Source: Mesorhizobium sp. LSHC420B00 (GTDB taxonomy: Bacteria; Pseudomonadota; Alphaproteobacteria; Rhizobiales; Rhizobiaceae). From it: 64,000 bases of DNA. The stretch spans positions 297,592 through 361,591 of the forward strand of contig NZ_AYVY01000001.1 in NCBI RefSeq assembly GCF_000503055.1, read 5' to 3'. Under the pieces are notes generated by a model. That model was not told the DNA's origin, did not search any database, and saw only the letters and a list, made by a program, of their open reading frames with translations. Shown here one piece after another: positions 8,234-17,106 of the stretch; position 1 is the first letter of the stretch; each line of letters opens with the position of its first letter. The position numbers were made by a program, and so were the translations under genes.

Positions 8234-9874
8234 ATGGGCAATCCCTACGAACAGGATCTCGACAGGAACCCGGCCAACCACCAGCCGCTGAGCCCGCTGA
8301 CCTATTTTGAGCGGGCGGCAAAAACGTTTCCCGACCAGACCGCCATCATCCATGGCCGCCAGCGCACGACCTATCGCGATTTCTGGAAGCGCTCGCTGAG
8401 GCTTGCCTCGGCGCTGGCGAAGCGCGGCATCGGCAGGGGCGACACCGTTACCGTCATGCTGTCCAACACGCCGCCGATGCTGGAAGCGCATTTCGGCGTG
8501 CCGATGACCAAGGCGGTGCTGCATTCGCTCAACACCCGCCTCGACGCCGCAGTCATTGCCTTCCAGCTCGACCATGCCGAAACCAAGGTGCTGATCGTCG
8601 ACCGCGAATTCGCCGGCGTGGTTAGACAAGCGCTGACGCTGGCCAAGGTCAAGCCGCTGGTGATCGACTACGACGATCCCGATTACGCCGCCGACGCGCC
8701 CTATGCCAAGGGCCTGCGGATCGGCACGCTCGACTACGAGGCGTTTGTCGCCGGCGGCGACGAGGATTTCGCCTGGTCGATGCCGGACGACGAATGGGAC
8801 GCCATATCGCTCAACTACACCTCCGGCACCACAGGCAATCCGAAGGGCGTCGTCTGCCACCATCGGGGCGCGGCACTGATGGCCTATGCCAACACCATCC
8901 ATGCCGGGATGGGCAAACACCCGGTCTATCTGTGGACGTTGCCGATGTTCCACTGCAACGGCTGGTGCTTTCCCTGGACGCTTGCCGTACAGGCCGGCAC
9001 CCATGTCTGCCTGCGCTGGGTGCGGCCGAAGCCGATCTATGACGCCATCGCCGATCACGGCGTCACCCATCTCTGCGGTGCGCCGATCGTCATGTCGGTG
9101 CTGATCAACGCCAGGGACGAGGACAAGCGGCAGTTTCCGCAGACCGTCACCTTCAACACCGCCGCGGCGCCGCCGCCTGAGGCGGTGCTGTCGGGCATGG
9201 CCGATGCGGGTTTTGCCGTCACCCATCTCTACGGCCTGACCGAAACCTACGGCCCGGCCGTCGTCAACGAATGGCATGGCGAGTGGGACCGGCTTGCGAA
9301 GGGGGCGAGGGCGGCGAAGAAGGCCAGGCAAGGCGTGCGCTATGCCGCGCTCGAAGGTCTGACCGTGATGGACCCGCAGACGATGCAAGAGATGCCGGCC
9401 GACGGTGAGACGATCGGCGAGGTGATGTTCCGCGGCAACATCGTCATGAAAGGCTATCTCAAGAACCGCAAGGCGAGCGACGAGGCCTTTGCCGGCGGCT
9501 GGTTCCATTCGGGCGACCTCGGCGTCATGCATCCGGACGGCTACATCCAACTCAAGGACCGTTCCAAGGACATCATCATCTCCGGCGGCGAGAATATTTC
9601 CTCGATCGAGGTCGAGGAGGCGCTCTACAAGCACCCCGCCGTTGCTTCCTGTGGCGTTGTCGCCCGATCCGACGACAAATGGGGCGAGGTGCCGGTCGCC
9701 TATGTCGAGCTGAAGCCGGGCAAGGCGGCAACCGAGGCCGAAATCATCGAGCACTGCCGCGCGCTGCTCGCCCGCTTCAAGGTGCCGAAAGCGGTGATCT
9801 TTGCAGAAATCCCCAAGACTTCGACGGGCAAGATCCAGAAGTTCCGGCTGCGGGAGATGGCGAAGCAGCCTTAG
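8234..9874 (+). CDS. AMP-forming acyl-CoA synthetase
   Basis: A 546-residue adenylate-forming ligase. It has the ATP motif YTSGTTGNPKG, the A5 motif YGLTETYGP, the A7 motif HSGDLGV and the catalytic lysine near the C terminus in TSTGKIQK. It activates a carboxylic acid as acyl-AMP and transfers it to CoA in the cytoplasm. Overall character matches the medium-chain or branched acyl-CoA ligase group that includes DmdB (methylmercaptopropionate-CoA ligase), but substrate cannot be assigned from motifs. The start at 8234 has GGAGGACGGG upstream; the frame is open from 8138 but without support. It is a single-gene unit. Confidence 0.88.
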   Translation: MGNPYEQDLDRNPANHQPLSPLTYFERAAKTFPDQTAIIHGRQRTTYRDFWKRSLRLASALAKRGIGRGDTVTVMLSNTPPMLEAHFGVPMTKAVLHSLNTRLDAAVIAFQLDHAETKVLIVDREFAGVVRQALTLAKVKPLVIDYDDPDYAADAPYAKGLRIGTLDYEAFVAGGDEDFAWSMPDDEWDAISLNYTSGTTGNPKGVVCHHRGAALMAYANTIHAGMGKHPVYLWTLPMFHCNGWCFPWTLAVQAGTHVCLRWVRPKPIYDAIADHGVTHLCGAPIVMSVLINARDEDKRQFPQTVTFNTAAAPPPEAVLSGMADAGFAVTHLYGLTETYGPAVVNEWHGEWDRLAKGARAAKKARQGVRYAALEGLTVMDPQTMQEMPADGETIGEVMFRGNIVMKGYLKNRKASDEAFAGGWFHSGDLGVMHPDGYIQLKDRSKDIIISGGENISSIEVEEALYKHPAVASCGVVARSDDKWGEVPVAYVELKPGKAATEAEIIEHCRALLARFKVPKAVIFAEIPKTSTGKIQKFRLREMAKQP

Positions 9875-9881
9875 CGCCTGA

Positions 9882-9905
9882 CCCGAAAACGGAACCGATT
9901 TCGGG
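9882..9905. repeat. Short rhizobial-type palindrome after the acyl-CoA synthetase gene
   Basis: CCCGAAA and TTTCGGG form a perfect 7-bp inverted repeat around 10 bases, seven bases after the stop codon. The string matches the style of small interspersed palindromes common in rhizobial intergenic regions. No T run follows, so termination is doubtful. Confidence 0.5.
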
Positions 9906-10070
9906 AGGCATCATTTCAAAATCCTGTGCGTTCAAAAAGACGCGCGGTGTTGCAGGCGTGCCCGGCGGGAACCACATGCGCTTCATGGGCCAACTCCGTC
10001 CAGAGATGTCACCATCTGTCATCAGTGGCATCAGCTGGCCGAAATCATGTCTTGACAGGTGATGGTTTTC

Positions 10071-10112
10071 AATTTACGAGTGACGAAATTCTAAATTCGT
10101 CAGTCGTAAATT
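10071..10112. promoter_or_regulatory. Probable operator of the TetR regulator and RND pump
   Basis: A 17-bp inverted repeat with one mismatch: AATTTACGAGTGACGAA (10071-10087) and TTCGTCAGTCGTAAATT (10096-10112), separated by 8 bases. It ends 12 bases before the TetR start codon. A TTGACA at 10052-10057 is a plausible -35. The size fits two TetR dimers or one extended site, implying autorepression of the operon. Confidence 0.65.
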
Positions 10113-10124
10113 TTGGCCAACGAG

Positions 10125-10733
10125 ATGCTTGAAACCTTAGACACCACCGCCGATTCCGCCCGCCAGGAAAATGTCACGCGCATCCTGGATTGCGCGGAGC
10201 GATTGTTCCGCCACTACGGCTACGGCAAGACCAACGTCGCCGACATAGCGCGCGAACTCGGCATGTCGACCGCCAACATCTATCGCTTCTTCGCCTCCAA
10301 GGTGGAAATTCACCAGGCGGTTTGCGGCCGTATGCTCGCCACCTGCTACCGGTTGACCTACGAAGCCTGCCATGGTCCCGGCACCGCCAGCGAGAAGCTC
10401 CGCCGCTATGTGCATACGCACTATCAGTGGACGCTCGAGACCATGATCGACCAGGAGAAAGTGCACGAGATGGTCATCGTCGCCATCGAACGCGATTGGC
10501 ATGTCATCGAAAAGCACATCGACAGCATCCACGAATTGGTCGCGGAAGTGATCCGCGAGGGCATCGCCACCGGCGAGTTCGTCGATCAGGATCCGGTGAT
10601 CGCGTCCAGGTGTTTCGGCGCTGCTATTATCAGCCTCTGTCATCCGCAGATGATGGCCCAATGCCTCGCCAAGAAGAACCGGGCGACGCCGGACGAGCTT
10701 ACCGAGTTTGCCATCAGAGCCTTGAAGAAATGA
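10125..10733 (+). CDS. TetR-family transcription repressor
   Basis: A 202-residue TetR/AcrR-type regulator. The N-terminal helix-turn-helix covers about residues 15-60, with the recognition stretch MSTANIYRFFASK. The C-terminal ligand domain resembles the AefR-like or TetR_C_7-type helices. ATG 10125 is chosen over an upstream TTG at 10113 that overlaps the operator. It is followed after 62 bases by the adaptor and pump genes, so it very likely represses this efflux operon until a toxic ligand binds. Confidence 0.88.
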   Translation: MLETLDTTADSARQENVTRILDCAERLFRHYGYGKTNVADIARELGMSTANIYRFFASKVEIHQAVCGRMLATCYRLTYEACHGPGTASEKLRRYVHTHYQWTLETMIDQEKVHEMVIVAIERDWHVIEKHIDSIHELVAEVIREGIATGEFVDQDPVIASRCFGAAIISLCHPQMMAQCLAKKNRATPDELTEFAIRALKK

Positions 10734-10795
10734 CCGTTGCCGCCCGTCGGGCGGTGATGTCGGCAATTCATCCCCACAGTTCGGGAGTACGAAAA

Positions 10796-11947
10796 GTGTC
10801 TTTGTCCAAGTCCATCACCTACAGGCTACCGGCCGCCGGCCTGGCACTGATTGTCGTTGCCGCTCTCGGCCTCGCCGGCTGCTCGCAGGAGAAAGCCGAG
10901 GTCAAGGAGATCATCCGCCCGGTCAAGGTGGTCGAGATCGCCAAGGCGAGCGATACCCGTCAGCTCTCCTATTCCGGATCGGTGCGCGCCCGCACCGAGA
11001 TGAATCTCGGCTTTCGCATCAACGGCAAGATCACCGAGCGCCTTGTCGACATCGGTGACCGCGTCAAGCCCGGCGACGTTCTCGCCCGCATCGATCCCAC
11101 CGACTACGAGCTTTCGGTGAGAAGCGCTCAGGCCAGCCTCGATGCCGCCGACCGTCAGGTCGAGACAGTCGAGCTTACGCGCAAGCGCGCCGAACAGCTC
11201 TACGCCAAGAATTTCGCACCGAAGTCGCAGCTCGAGCAGGCGACGCTCAGTTACAATCAGGCGGTCGCCACGCGCGACTCCGCCCGCTCGCAGCTTGCCC
11301 AGGCACAGAACCAGGTCCGCTATACCGATCTCAAGGCGGACAAGAATGGCATCGTCACCGCCGTTGCCGCCGATGTCGGCCAGGTGGTCGGCTCAGGCAC
11401 GCCGGTGGTGACCGTTGCCATCGACGGCGAGAAGGAAGTCCTGATCGCTGTTCCCGAAACCGATATCGCCGAGTTCAAGCCGGGCAAGACCGTCAAGGCG
11501 GGTTTCTGGTCCGATGAGGCGCTGACGCTCGAAGGCAAGGTCCGCGAAGTCGCCGGCAGCGCCGATCCGCAGTCGCGCACCTTTGCCGTTCGCGTCAGCC
11601 TGCCCAACGATCCGAACGTGCTGCTTGGCATGACGGCCTCCATCGAAGCCGCGGCGGGCAACCGGCAGCAGCTGGTGTCGATCCCGCTGAGCGCATTGGC
11701 ACAAAAGGACAGCCAATCGATCGTCTGGACCGTCGACCGCAGTGGCGGTACCGTTCATGCGCATCCGGTCAAGGTCGCCGCCTTCACGCCTGACGGCGTC
11801 AGTGTCGCCGACGGGCTGAAGCCGGGCGATGTGGTCGTCGCTGCCGGCACGCAGTTCATGACCGAGAATCTGAAAGTCAAGCTTACCGGTGATGCAGCAC
11901 AACAGTCGGCCTCGGCCGATGATGACGCCGCAAGGCGCTTGCGCTGA
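10796..11947 (+). CDS. RND efflux periplasmic adaptor lipoprotein (membrane fusion protein)
   Basis: A 383-residue adaptor of the AcrA/MexA family. It begins with a lipoprotein signal ending LAGC, so the mature protein is anchored by a lipidated cysteine. A biotinyl-lipoyl half-motif, a helical hairpin (about residues 100-180) and the beta-barrel and membrane-proximal domains follow. I choose the GTG at 10796 because GGGAG lies about ten bases before it and the signal peptide then has normal length; ATGs at 10730 and 10757 are possible. It connects the inner membrane pump encoded next to an outer membrane channel that is not in this window. Confidence 0.88.
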   Translation: MSLSKSITYRLPAAGLALIVVAALGLAGCSQEKAEVKEIIRPVKVVEIAKASDTRQLSYSGSVRARTEMNLGFRINGKITERLVDIGDRVKPGDVLARIDPTDYELSVRSAQASLDAADRQVETVELTRKRAEQLYAKNFAPKSQLEQATLSYNQAVATRDSARSQLAQAQNQVRYTDLKADKNGIVTAVAADVGQVVGSGTPVVTVAIDGEKEVLIAVPETDIAEFKPGKTVKAGFWSDEALTLEGKVREVAGSADPQSRTFAVRVSLPNDPNVLLGMTASIEAAAGNRQQLVSIPLSALAQKDSQSIVWTVDRSGGTVHAHPVKVAAFTPDGVSVADGLKPGDVVVAAGTQFMTENLKVKLTGDAAQQSASADDDAARRLR

Positions 11948-12155
11948 CGGCCAGGCAATTCACGGTTTCCGGGCGGCAGGCGCCCCCGATTTTCGAGATC
12001 TCAGGTCGATGTAACCCCCACATCGATCCTCGTGTCCCACCGCGATGTAGATCTCTCAACTCGGAAAGCCTCGCCGCTCGGAAGCCCACATCGGAAGTTC
12101 CTTGGGCATGCGAAAGCGCGTGCTCTGTTGATCAAATTGAAACGGACTGACGCCG

Positions 12156-15100
12156 ATGACCACCGACACCACTGAAAAGCGGTCTTTCAATCTTTCGCGC
12201 TGGGCAATCGGCCATCCGAGCATTGCCCGCTTCCTGTTCGGGCTTATCATCGTCGCCGGTGCGCTCGGCCTGATGCGCATGGGCCAGAAGGAAGATCCCG
12301 ATTTCACCTTCCGCGTCATGGTCGTCCAGGCGATCTGGCCGGGCTCCTCGATCAAGGAGATGGAGGACCAAGTCGTCAACAAGATCGAGCGCAAGCTGCA
12401 GGAAACGCCGCATCTCGATTTCGTCCGCTCCTACACCCGCGCCGGCAGCGCCATCATCACCTTGCAGGTCAAGGGCGACACCAGTCCCGCGCAGGTCGCG
12501 GATGCGTTCTATCAGGTGCGCAAGAAGGTCGGCGATATCTCGAATGAACTGCCGCAGGGCTTGCTCGGGCCCTACTTCAACGACGAATTCGGCGACACAT
12601 TCATCACCCTGCATTCGATCAGCGGCGATGGCTACAGCTATCCCGAGCTGAAGAAATTCGCCATCCAGGCACGCGACATGCTGCTGACGACGCCCGGCGT
12701 CGAGAAAGCCGTGATCATCGGCGACCAGCCGGAAAAGCTCTACATCGACGTTTCATCCAAGGTGCTTGCCGAACGCGGCCTGACGCTGACCGACCTGCAG
12801 AATGCGATCAGGGGCCAGAACAATGTCGACCCGGCAGGTTCGGTCGACACCGGCCAGCGTTCGGTGCGCATCTCGGTCGAAGGCGACGTGGCCAGGGCGG
12901 CCGACATTCGCGAGCTTCGGCTGCGGGCCGGCAACCAGGTGACGCGCCTCGGCGACATCGCCACCGTGACCTCCGGCCTCGAGGACCCTTATCAGCGCAA
13001 ATACCGCTTCAACGGCCATGACAGCGTCCAGCTCGGCGTCGTCATGGCCAAGGGCTTCAACGTCACCGACGTCGGCAAGGACGTCGAAGCGACCTACAAG
13101 CGCTTCGAGGAGGCGCTGCCCTACGGCGTGTCGGTGGACCAGGTCTCCGACCAGCCGGAAGTCGTCAAGGATGCGGTGGCCGAGTTCATGGAAGCGCTCG
13201 GTGAAGCGCTGCTGATCGTGCTTGTCGTCTCGTTCCTGTCGATCGGCTGGCGTTCGGGTCTGGTGATCGCGATCGTCATTCCGCTGGTCCTGGCCGCCAC
13301 CTTCGCCATCATGTACGAGCTCGGCATCGACCTGCAGCGCATCTCGCTCGGCGCGCTGATCATCGCCCTTGGCCTCTTGGTCGACGACGCGATGATCGTC
13401 GTCGAAATGATGGAGCGAAAGCTCGAGGAAGGCTTGGTCAAGGTCGAGGCGGCGAGCTTCGCCTATTCCTCGACCGCCTTCCCGATGCTGACCGGCACGC
13501 TGATCACCACGGCCGGCTTCATCCCCGTCGGTTTCGCCGCCTCGACGGCTGGCGAATATGTGCGCACCCTGTTCTACGTCGTCGGTATCGCGCTGGTCGT
13601 GTCCTGGTTCGCGGCGGTCTATTTCACGCCATGGCTCGGCCACATGATCCTGAAGCAGCGCAAGCACGCCGGCAGCCATCACGATGTCTTCGACACGGGC
13701 TTCTACCGTCGCCTTCGCTCGACCGTGACCTGGGCCGTGCGCCATCGCATCATCGTGCTGGTGATGACGATGATGACCTTTGCCACCAGCCTGTGGGCGT
13801 TCCAGTTCATCCCGCAGAATTTCTTCCCGCAATCGTCGCGCCCGGAAATCCTTGTCGACCTCTGGCTGCCGGAAGGCACCAGCATCAAGGAAGTCGAGAC
13901 ACAGGCCAAGGCGCTCGAAGCCAGGATGATGGACGACAAGGACAAGCGCTTCATCGCCACCTATATCGGCGAAGGCGCGCCGCGTTTCTTCCTGCCGCTC
14001 GACCAGCAGCTTCGCAATCCGAATTTCGCCCAGCTTCTGGTGATGGCCAATGACGAACCGGCCCGCGAGCGGCTGATTGTCAAGCTGCGCACCATCCTGG
14101 CCGAGGATTTCCCGTCGATCCGCGCCAAGGTCGACCGCCTGTTCCTTGGTCCGCCGACCGGCTGGCCGGTGCAGATGCGCGTCATGGGTCCGGATCGCCA
14201 GGAGGTGCGCCGCATCGCCGACGAGGTGAAGGCGAAGTTCCAGGCAAATCCGCTGCTCGGTGCCATCCACGACGACTGGCTGGAGCCGGTGCCGGCGATG
14301 AAGCTGGTGATCGACCAGGATCGCGCCCGTGCGCTCGGCGTCACCTCGCAGCGCATCCGCCAGATGCTGCAGGCGACCATGTCGGGAGCGCCGCTCGATG
14401 ACTTCCGCGACGGCGAGGAGACGGTTTCGATCGTCGCCCGCGAACCGGAGGCAAGCCGTCACCTGCTGTCGGCGGTCGATTCCGTCTATATCCCGACGGA
14501 TTTCGGTGGCTCCGTGCCGCTGTCGCAGGTCGCCAAGATTGTCCCGGTGCTGGAGCAAGGCGTCGAATGGCGGCGCGACCGCTTGCCGACCATCAGCGTA
14601 CGCGCCACGCTGCCGGATGGCGTGCAGCCGAACGATGTCGCCATGAAAATGTATGGCGAGATGTCGGGCCTGCGCGCCGGCCTCGCACCCGGCTACAAGA
14701 TCGAGATCCAGGGCGGCGCCGAGGATGCGGCCGAAAGCCAGGCCTCGATTGCGGCGAAAGCTCCAGTCATGCTGGCGGTCATCGTCGTGCTGCTGATGAT
14801 CCAGCTGCAGCATTTCGGGAAGGCGATGCTGGTGCTGGCGACCGGTCCGCTCGGCATCATCGGTGCGGCGGCGGCACTTTTGATCAGCGGTGCGCCGTTC
14901 GGCTTCGTCGCCATCCTCGGTGTTATCGCCCTGCTCGGCATCATCATGCGAAACTCGATCATCCTGGTCGATCAGATCGACCAGGACATCGCCGCCGGCG
15001 TGGAGCGCTCCGAGGCCATCATCGGCTCGGCCGTTCGCCGGTTCCGGCCGATCGTGCTGACGGCGCTGACGGCGGTGCTGGCGCTGATCCCGATCTCGCG

Positions 15101-15290
15101 CGGCGTCTTCTGGGGGCCGCTCGCCTATGCCATGATGGGCGGCATCCTGGTCGCCACGGTGCTGACCATCCTTGTCCTGCCGGCAGCCTACGCGCTGTTC
15201 TTCGGCCGGGAGCCCAAGAAGGTGGTGGAGCAGCCGGCCGAGACGGAAGAAAAGAACGAAAGGCCGCAACTGGCCCTGGCGGCCGAATAG
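12156..15290 (+). CDS. RND multidrug efflux transporter (AcrB/MdtB family)
   Basis: A 1044-residue inner-membrane proton antiporter with the duplicated RND layout: TM1, a large periplasmic loop, a TM2-6 bundle, a second loop and TM8-12. The proton-relay motif LLVDDAMIVVE lies in TM4. It would export hydrophobic or amphiphilic toxic compounds with the adaptor encoded 208 bases upstream. No gene for an outer membrane TolC-type partner follows, so a genome-encoded channel must be shared. Drug range cannot be predicted. Confidence 0.92.
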   Translation: MTTDTTEKRSFNLSRWAIGHPSIARFLFGLIIVAGALGLMRMGQKEDPDFTFRVMVVQAIWPGSSIKEMEDQVVNKIERKLQETPHLDFVRSYTRAGSAIITLQVKGDTSPAQVADAFYQVRKKVGDISNELPQGLLGPYFNDEFGDTFITLHSISGDGYSYPELKKFAIQARDMLLTTPGVEKAVIIGDQPEKLYIDVSSKVLAERGLTLTDLQNAIRGQNNVDPAGSVDTGQRSVRISVEGDVARAADIRELRLRAGNQVTRLGDIATVTSGLEDPYQRKYRFNGHDSVQLGVVMAKGFNVTDVGKDVEATYKRFEEALPYGVSVDQVSDQPEVVKDAVAEFMEALGEALLIVLVVSFLSIGWRSGLVIAIVIPLVLAATFAIMYELGIDLQRISLGALIIALGLLVDDAMIVVEMMERKLEEGLVKVEAASFAYSSTAFPMLTGTLITTAGFIPVGFAASTAGEYVRTLFYVVGIALVVSWFAAVYFTPWLGHMILKQRKHAGSHHDVFDTGFYRRLRSTVTWAVRHRIIVLVMTMMTFATSLWAFQFIPQNFFPQSSRPEILVDLWLPEGTSIKEVETQAKALEARMMDDKDKRFIATYIGEGAPRFFLPLDQQLRNPNFAQLLVMANDEPARERLIVKLRTILAEDFPSIRAKVDRLFLGPPTGWPVQMRVMGPDRQEVRRIADEVKAKFQANPLLGAIHDDWLEPVPAMKLVIDQDRARALGVTSQRIRQMLQATMSGAPLDDFRDGEETVSIVAREPEASRHLLSAVDSVYIPTDFGGSVPLSQVAKIVPVLEQGVEWRRDRLPTISVRATLPDGVQPNDVAMKMYGEMSGLRAGLAPGYKIEIQGGAEDAAESQASIAAKAPVMLAVIVVLLMIQLQHFGKAMLVLATGPLGIIGAAAALLISGAPFGFVAILGVIALLGIIMRNSIILVDQIDQDIAAGVERSEAIIGSAVRRFRPIVLTALTAVLALIPISRGVFWGPLAYAMMGGILVATVLTILVLPAAYALFFGREPKKVVEQPAETEEKNERPQLALAAE

Positions 15291-15360
15291 AGCTGTTGGC
15301 AAATGTGACCTCCGGCGGTTTAATCCGCCCACCAGGCGTAGGTGCCGGAGGAGGACCGTC

Positions 15361-16848
15361 ATGACCATAGCTCAGGCACCGCTGCGGCTGCCGATCGACG
15401 GACGCCATCGCCAGATGTTCATCGGCGGTGGCTGGGTCGATGCCCGCTCCGGCCGGACCATGGAGACCCGCAATCCTGCCACCGGCGCGGTCATCGCCAC
15501 GGTGCCGCGCGGCGACCGCCTCGACATCGACTTGGCGGTGACTGCCGCCCGCAAGGCGTTCGAGGGACCGTGGAGCCGGCTCAAACCTTACGAGCGGCAG
15601 GTACTGCTGCTGAGGATCGCCGATCTCTTCGAAAAGAACTGGGAAGAGATCAGCCTCTCCGACACCACCGACATGGGTATGCCGATCGTGCGCACCCGCG
15701 CCAATCGCAACCGCGTCATCGGCATGCTGCGCTATTATGCCGGCATGGCGACGGCGCTGCACGGCGAGACGATCGAGAACTCGCTGCCCGGCGAAATCGT
15801 CTCCTTCACCCGCAAGGAGGCGGTCGGCGTCGTCGGCGCCATCATTCCCTGGAACGCGCCGACCGCCGCGTCGATCTGGAAAATTGGCCCGGCGCTGGCG
15901 ACCGGCTGTACCATCGTGCTGAAACCATCGGAAGAGGCGCCGCTGACGCCACTGCTGATCGCCGACATCATGAACGAGGCCGGCGTCCCGGAAGGCGTCG
16001 TCAACATCGTCACCGGCACCGGCACCGAGGCGGGCGCCGCACTCGCCGAGCACATGGGCGTCGACAAAATCGTCTTCACCGGCTCGACGGCGACCGGCCA
16101 GTCGATCGTGCGCGCCTCGGCCGGCAACCTCAAGCGCGTCTCGCTGGAGCTTGGCGGCAAGTCGCCGGTCATCGTCTGCGCCGATGCCGATCTCGACAAA
16201 GCGGTGCCGGTGGCCGCGATGTCGGTGTTCGCCAATTCCGGCCAGATCTGCATCGCCGGTTCGCGCCTTTTCGTCGAACGCGCGGTCCATGACGAGTTCA
16301 TCGAGCGTCTCGCGGCATACGCCAAGGGTCTCAGGGTCGGCGACGGCATCGACCCGGCGACCGAGATCGGCCCGCTCGTCTCCGAAAAGCAGTTGCAACG
16401 GGTCACCGGTTACCTCGAGGCCGGTACTGCAGAAGGGGCGAAACTCGTCACCGGAGGCACCCGGCTTGTGGAAGGCGCGCTTGCCGCCGGCAATTTCGTC
16501 GCGCCGACTGTCTTTGCCGGCGTCTCGGACGATATGAAGATCGCCCGCGAGGAGATCTTCGGGCCGGTGATTTCAGCCTTGCCGTTCGATACGCTGGACG
16601 AGGCGGTCGAGCGGGCCAACAACACGCCTTACGGCCTGGCTGCAGGGGTCTTCACCCAAAATCTCGCCACCGCCCACCGGCTGTCGCAAAAGATCCGCGC
16701 CGGCTCGGTCTGGGTCAACACCTATCACGCCATCGATCCGGCCGTGCCCTTCGGCGGCTACAAGATGAGCGGCTACGGCCGCGAGGGCGGCGCCGAACAC
16801 CTTGACGAATATCTCAACACCAAGGGCGTGTTCATCAAGATCGATTGA
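15361..16848 (+). CDS. NAD(P)-dependent aldehyde dehydrogenase
   Basis: A 495-residue ALDH-superfamily enzyme of normal length. The catalytic glutamate lies in LELGGKSP (Glu263), the nucleophilic cysteine in SGQICIAG (Cys297), and the nucleotide fold includes FTGSTATG. It oxidises an aldehyde to its carboxylate. Family character is that of betaine-aldehyde, phenylacetaldehyde or gamma-aminobutyraldehyde dehydrogenases; none can be singled out. The start is supported by GGAGGAGGACCGTC directly upstream. It lies 70 bases after the RND pump gene but probably has its own role. Proximity to the amine island makes an amine-derived aldehyde possible, which is inference. Confidence 0.88.
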   Translation: MTIAQAPLRLPIDGRHRQMFIGGGWVDARSGRTMETRNPATGAVIATVPRGDRLDIDLAVTAARKAFEGPWSRLKPYERQVLLLRIADLFEKNWEEISLSDTTDMGMPIVRTRANRNRVIGMLRYYAGMATALHGETIENSLPGEIVSFTRKEAVGVVGAIIPWNAPTAASIWKIGPALATGCTIVLKPSEEAPLTPLLIADIMNEAGVPEGVVNIVTGTGTEAGAALAEHMGVDKIVFTGSTATGQSIVRASAGNLKRVSLELGGKSPVIVCADADLDKAVPVAAMSVFANSGQICIAGSRLFVERAVHDEFIERLAAYAKGLRVGDGIDPATEIGPLVSEKQLQRVTGYLEAGTAEGAKLVTGGTRLVEGALAAGNFVAPTVFAGVSDDMKIAREEIFGPVISALPFDTLDEAVERANNTPYGLAAGVFTQNLATAHRLSQKIRAGSVWVNTYHAIDPAVPFGGYKMSGYGREGGAEHLDEYLNTKGVFIKID

Positions 16849-16869
16849 GCCAGAATAGGCCCAGAAACG

Positions 16870-16892
16870 AAAAACCCGCCTCAGCGGCGGGT
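16870..16892 (-). terminator. Terminator serving the minus-strand APC permease
   Basis: ACCCGCC (16874-16880) and GGCGGGT (16886-16892) pair around a 5-base loop, and on the minus strand a run of five T follows. On the plus strand the hairpin has no T run. It lies about 215 bases beyond the permease stop at 17107. Confidence 0.6.
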
Positions 16893-17024
16893 CTCGGGGC
16901 GAATCAGCACCATGGCGGGATTAGTAGCATAGCTGCCGGCACAAAGCAAGAACAAAATGCAAGCGATCGAGCGCGCATCGCGCGCCCAATCCGTAGAACG
17001 GTTCATCGTTTCACGGAAACGCCG

Positions 17025-17096
17025 AACCGCTCTATTTTTTGTTTTGAGGCAATTCCGGCCGGAAAACCGTTCACACCTTTTCCTGGAATTGCTCTC
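17025..17096. repeat. Conserved rhizobial intergenic repeat
   Basis: Read on the minus strand, this stretch carries GAGCAATTCCAGGAAAAG, GGTTTTCCGGCCGGAATTG and then AAAACAAAAAATAGAGCGG. This is the widespread intergenic element I recognise from rhizobial and agrobacterial genomes. It sits directly after the permease stop codon. Its function is unknown. Confidence 0.7.
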
Positions 17097-17106
17097 AAGG
17101 CAAGCC

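Noticed and set aside
15299-15340. GGCGG/CCGCC hairpin between the RND pump and aldehyde dehydrogenase as a terminator
   Set aside because: Short stem with no T run; probably just the leader of the aldehyde dehydrogenase gene.
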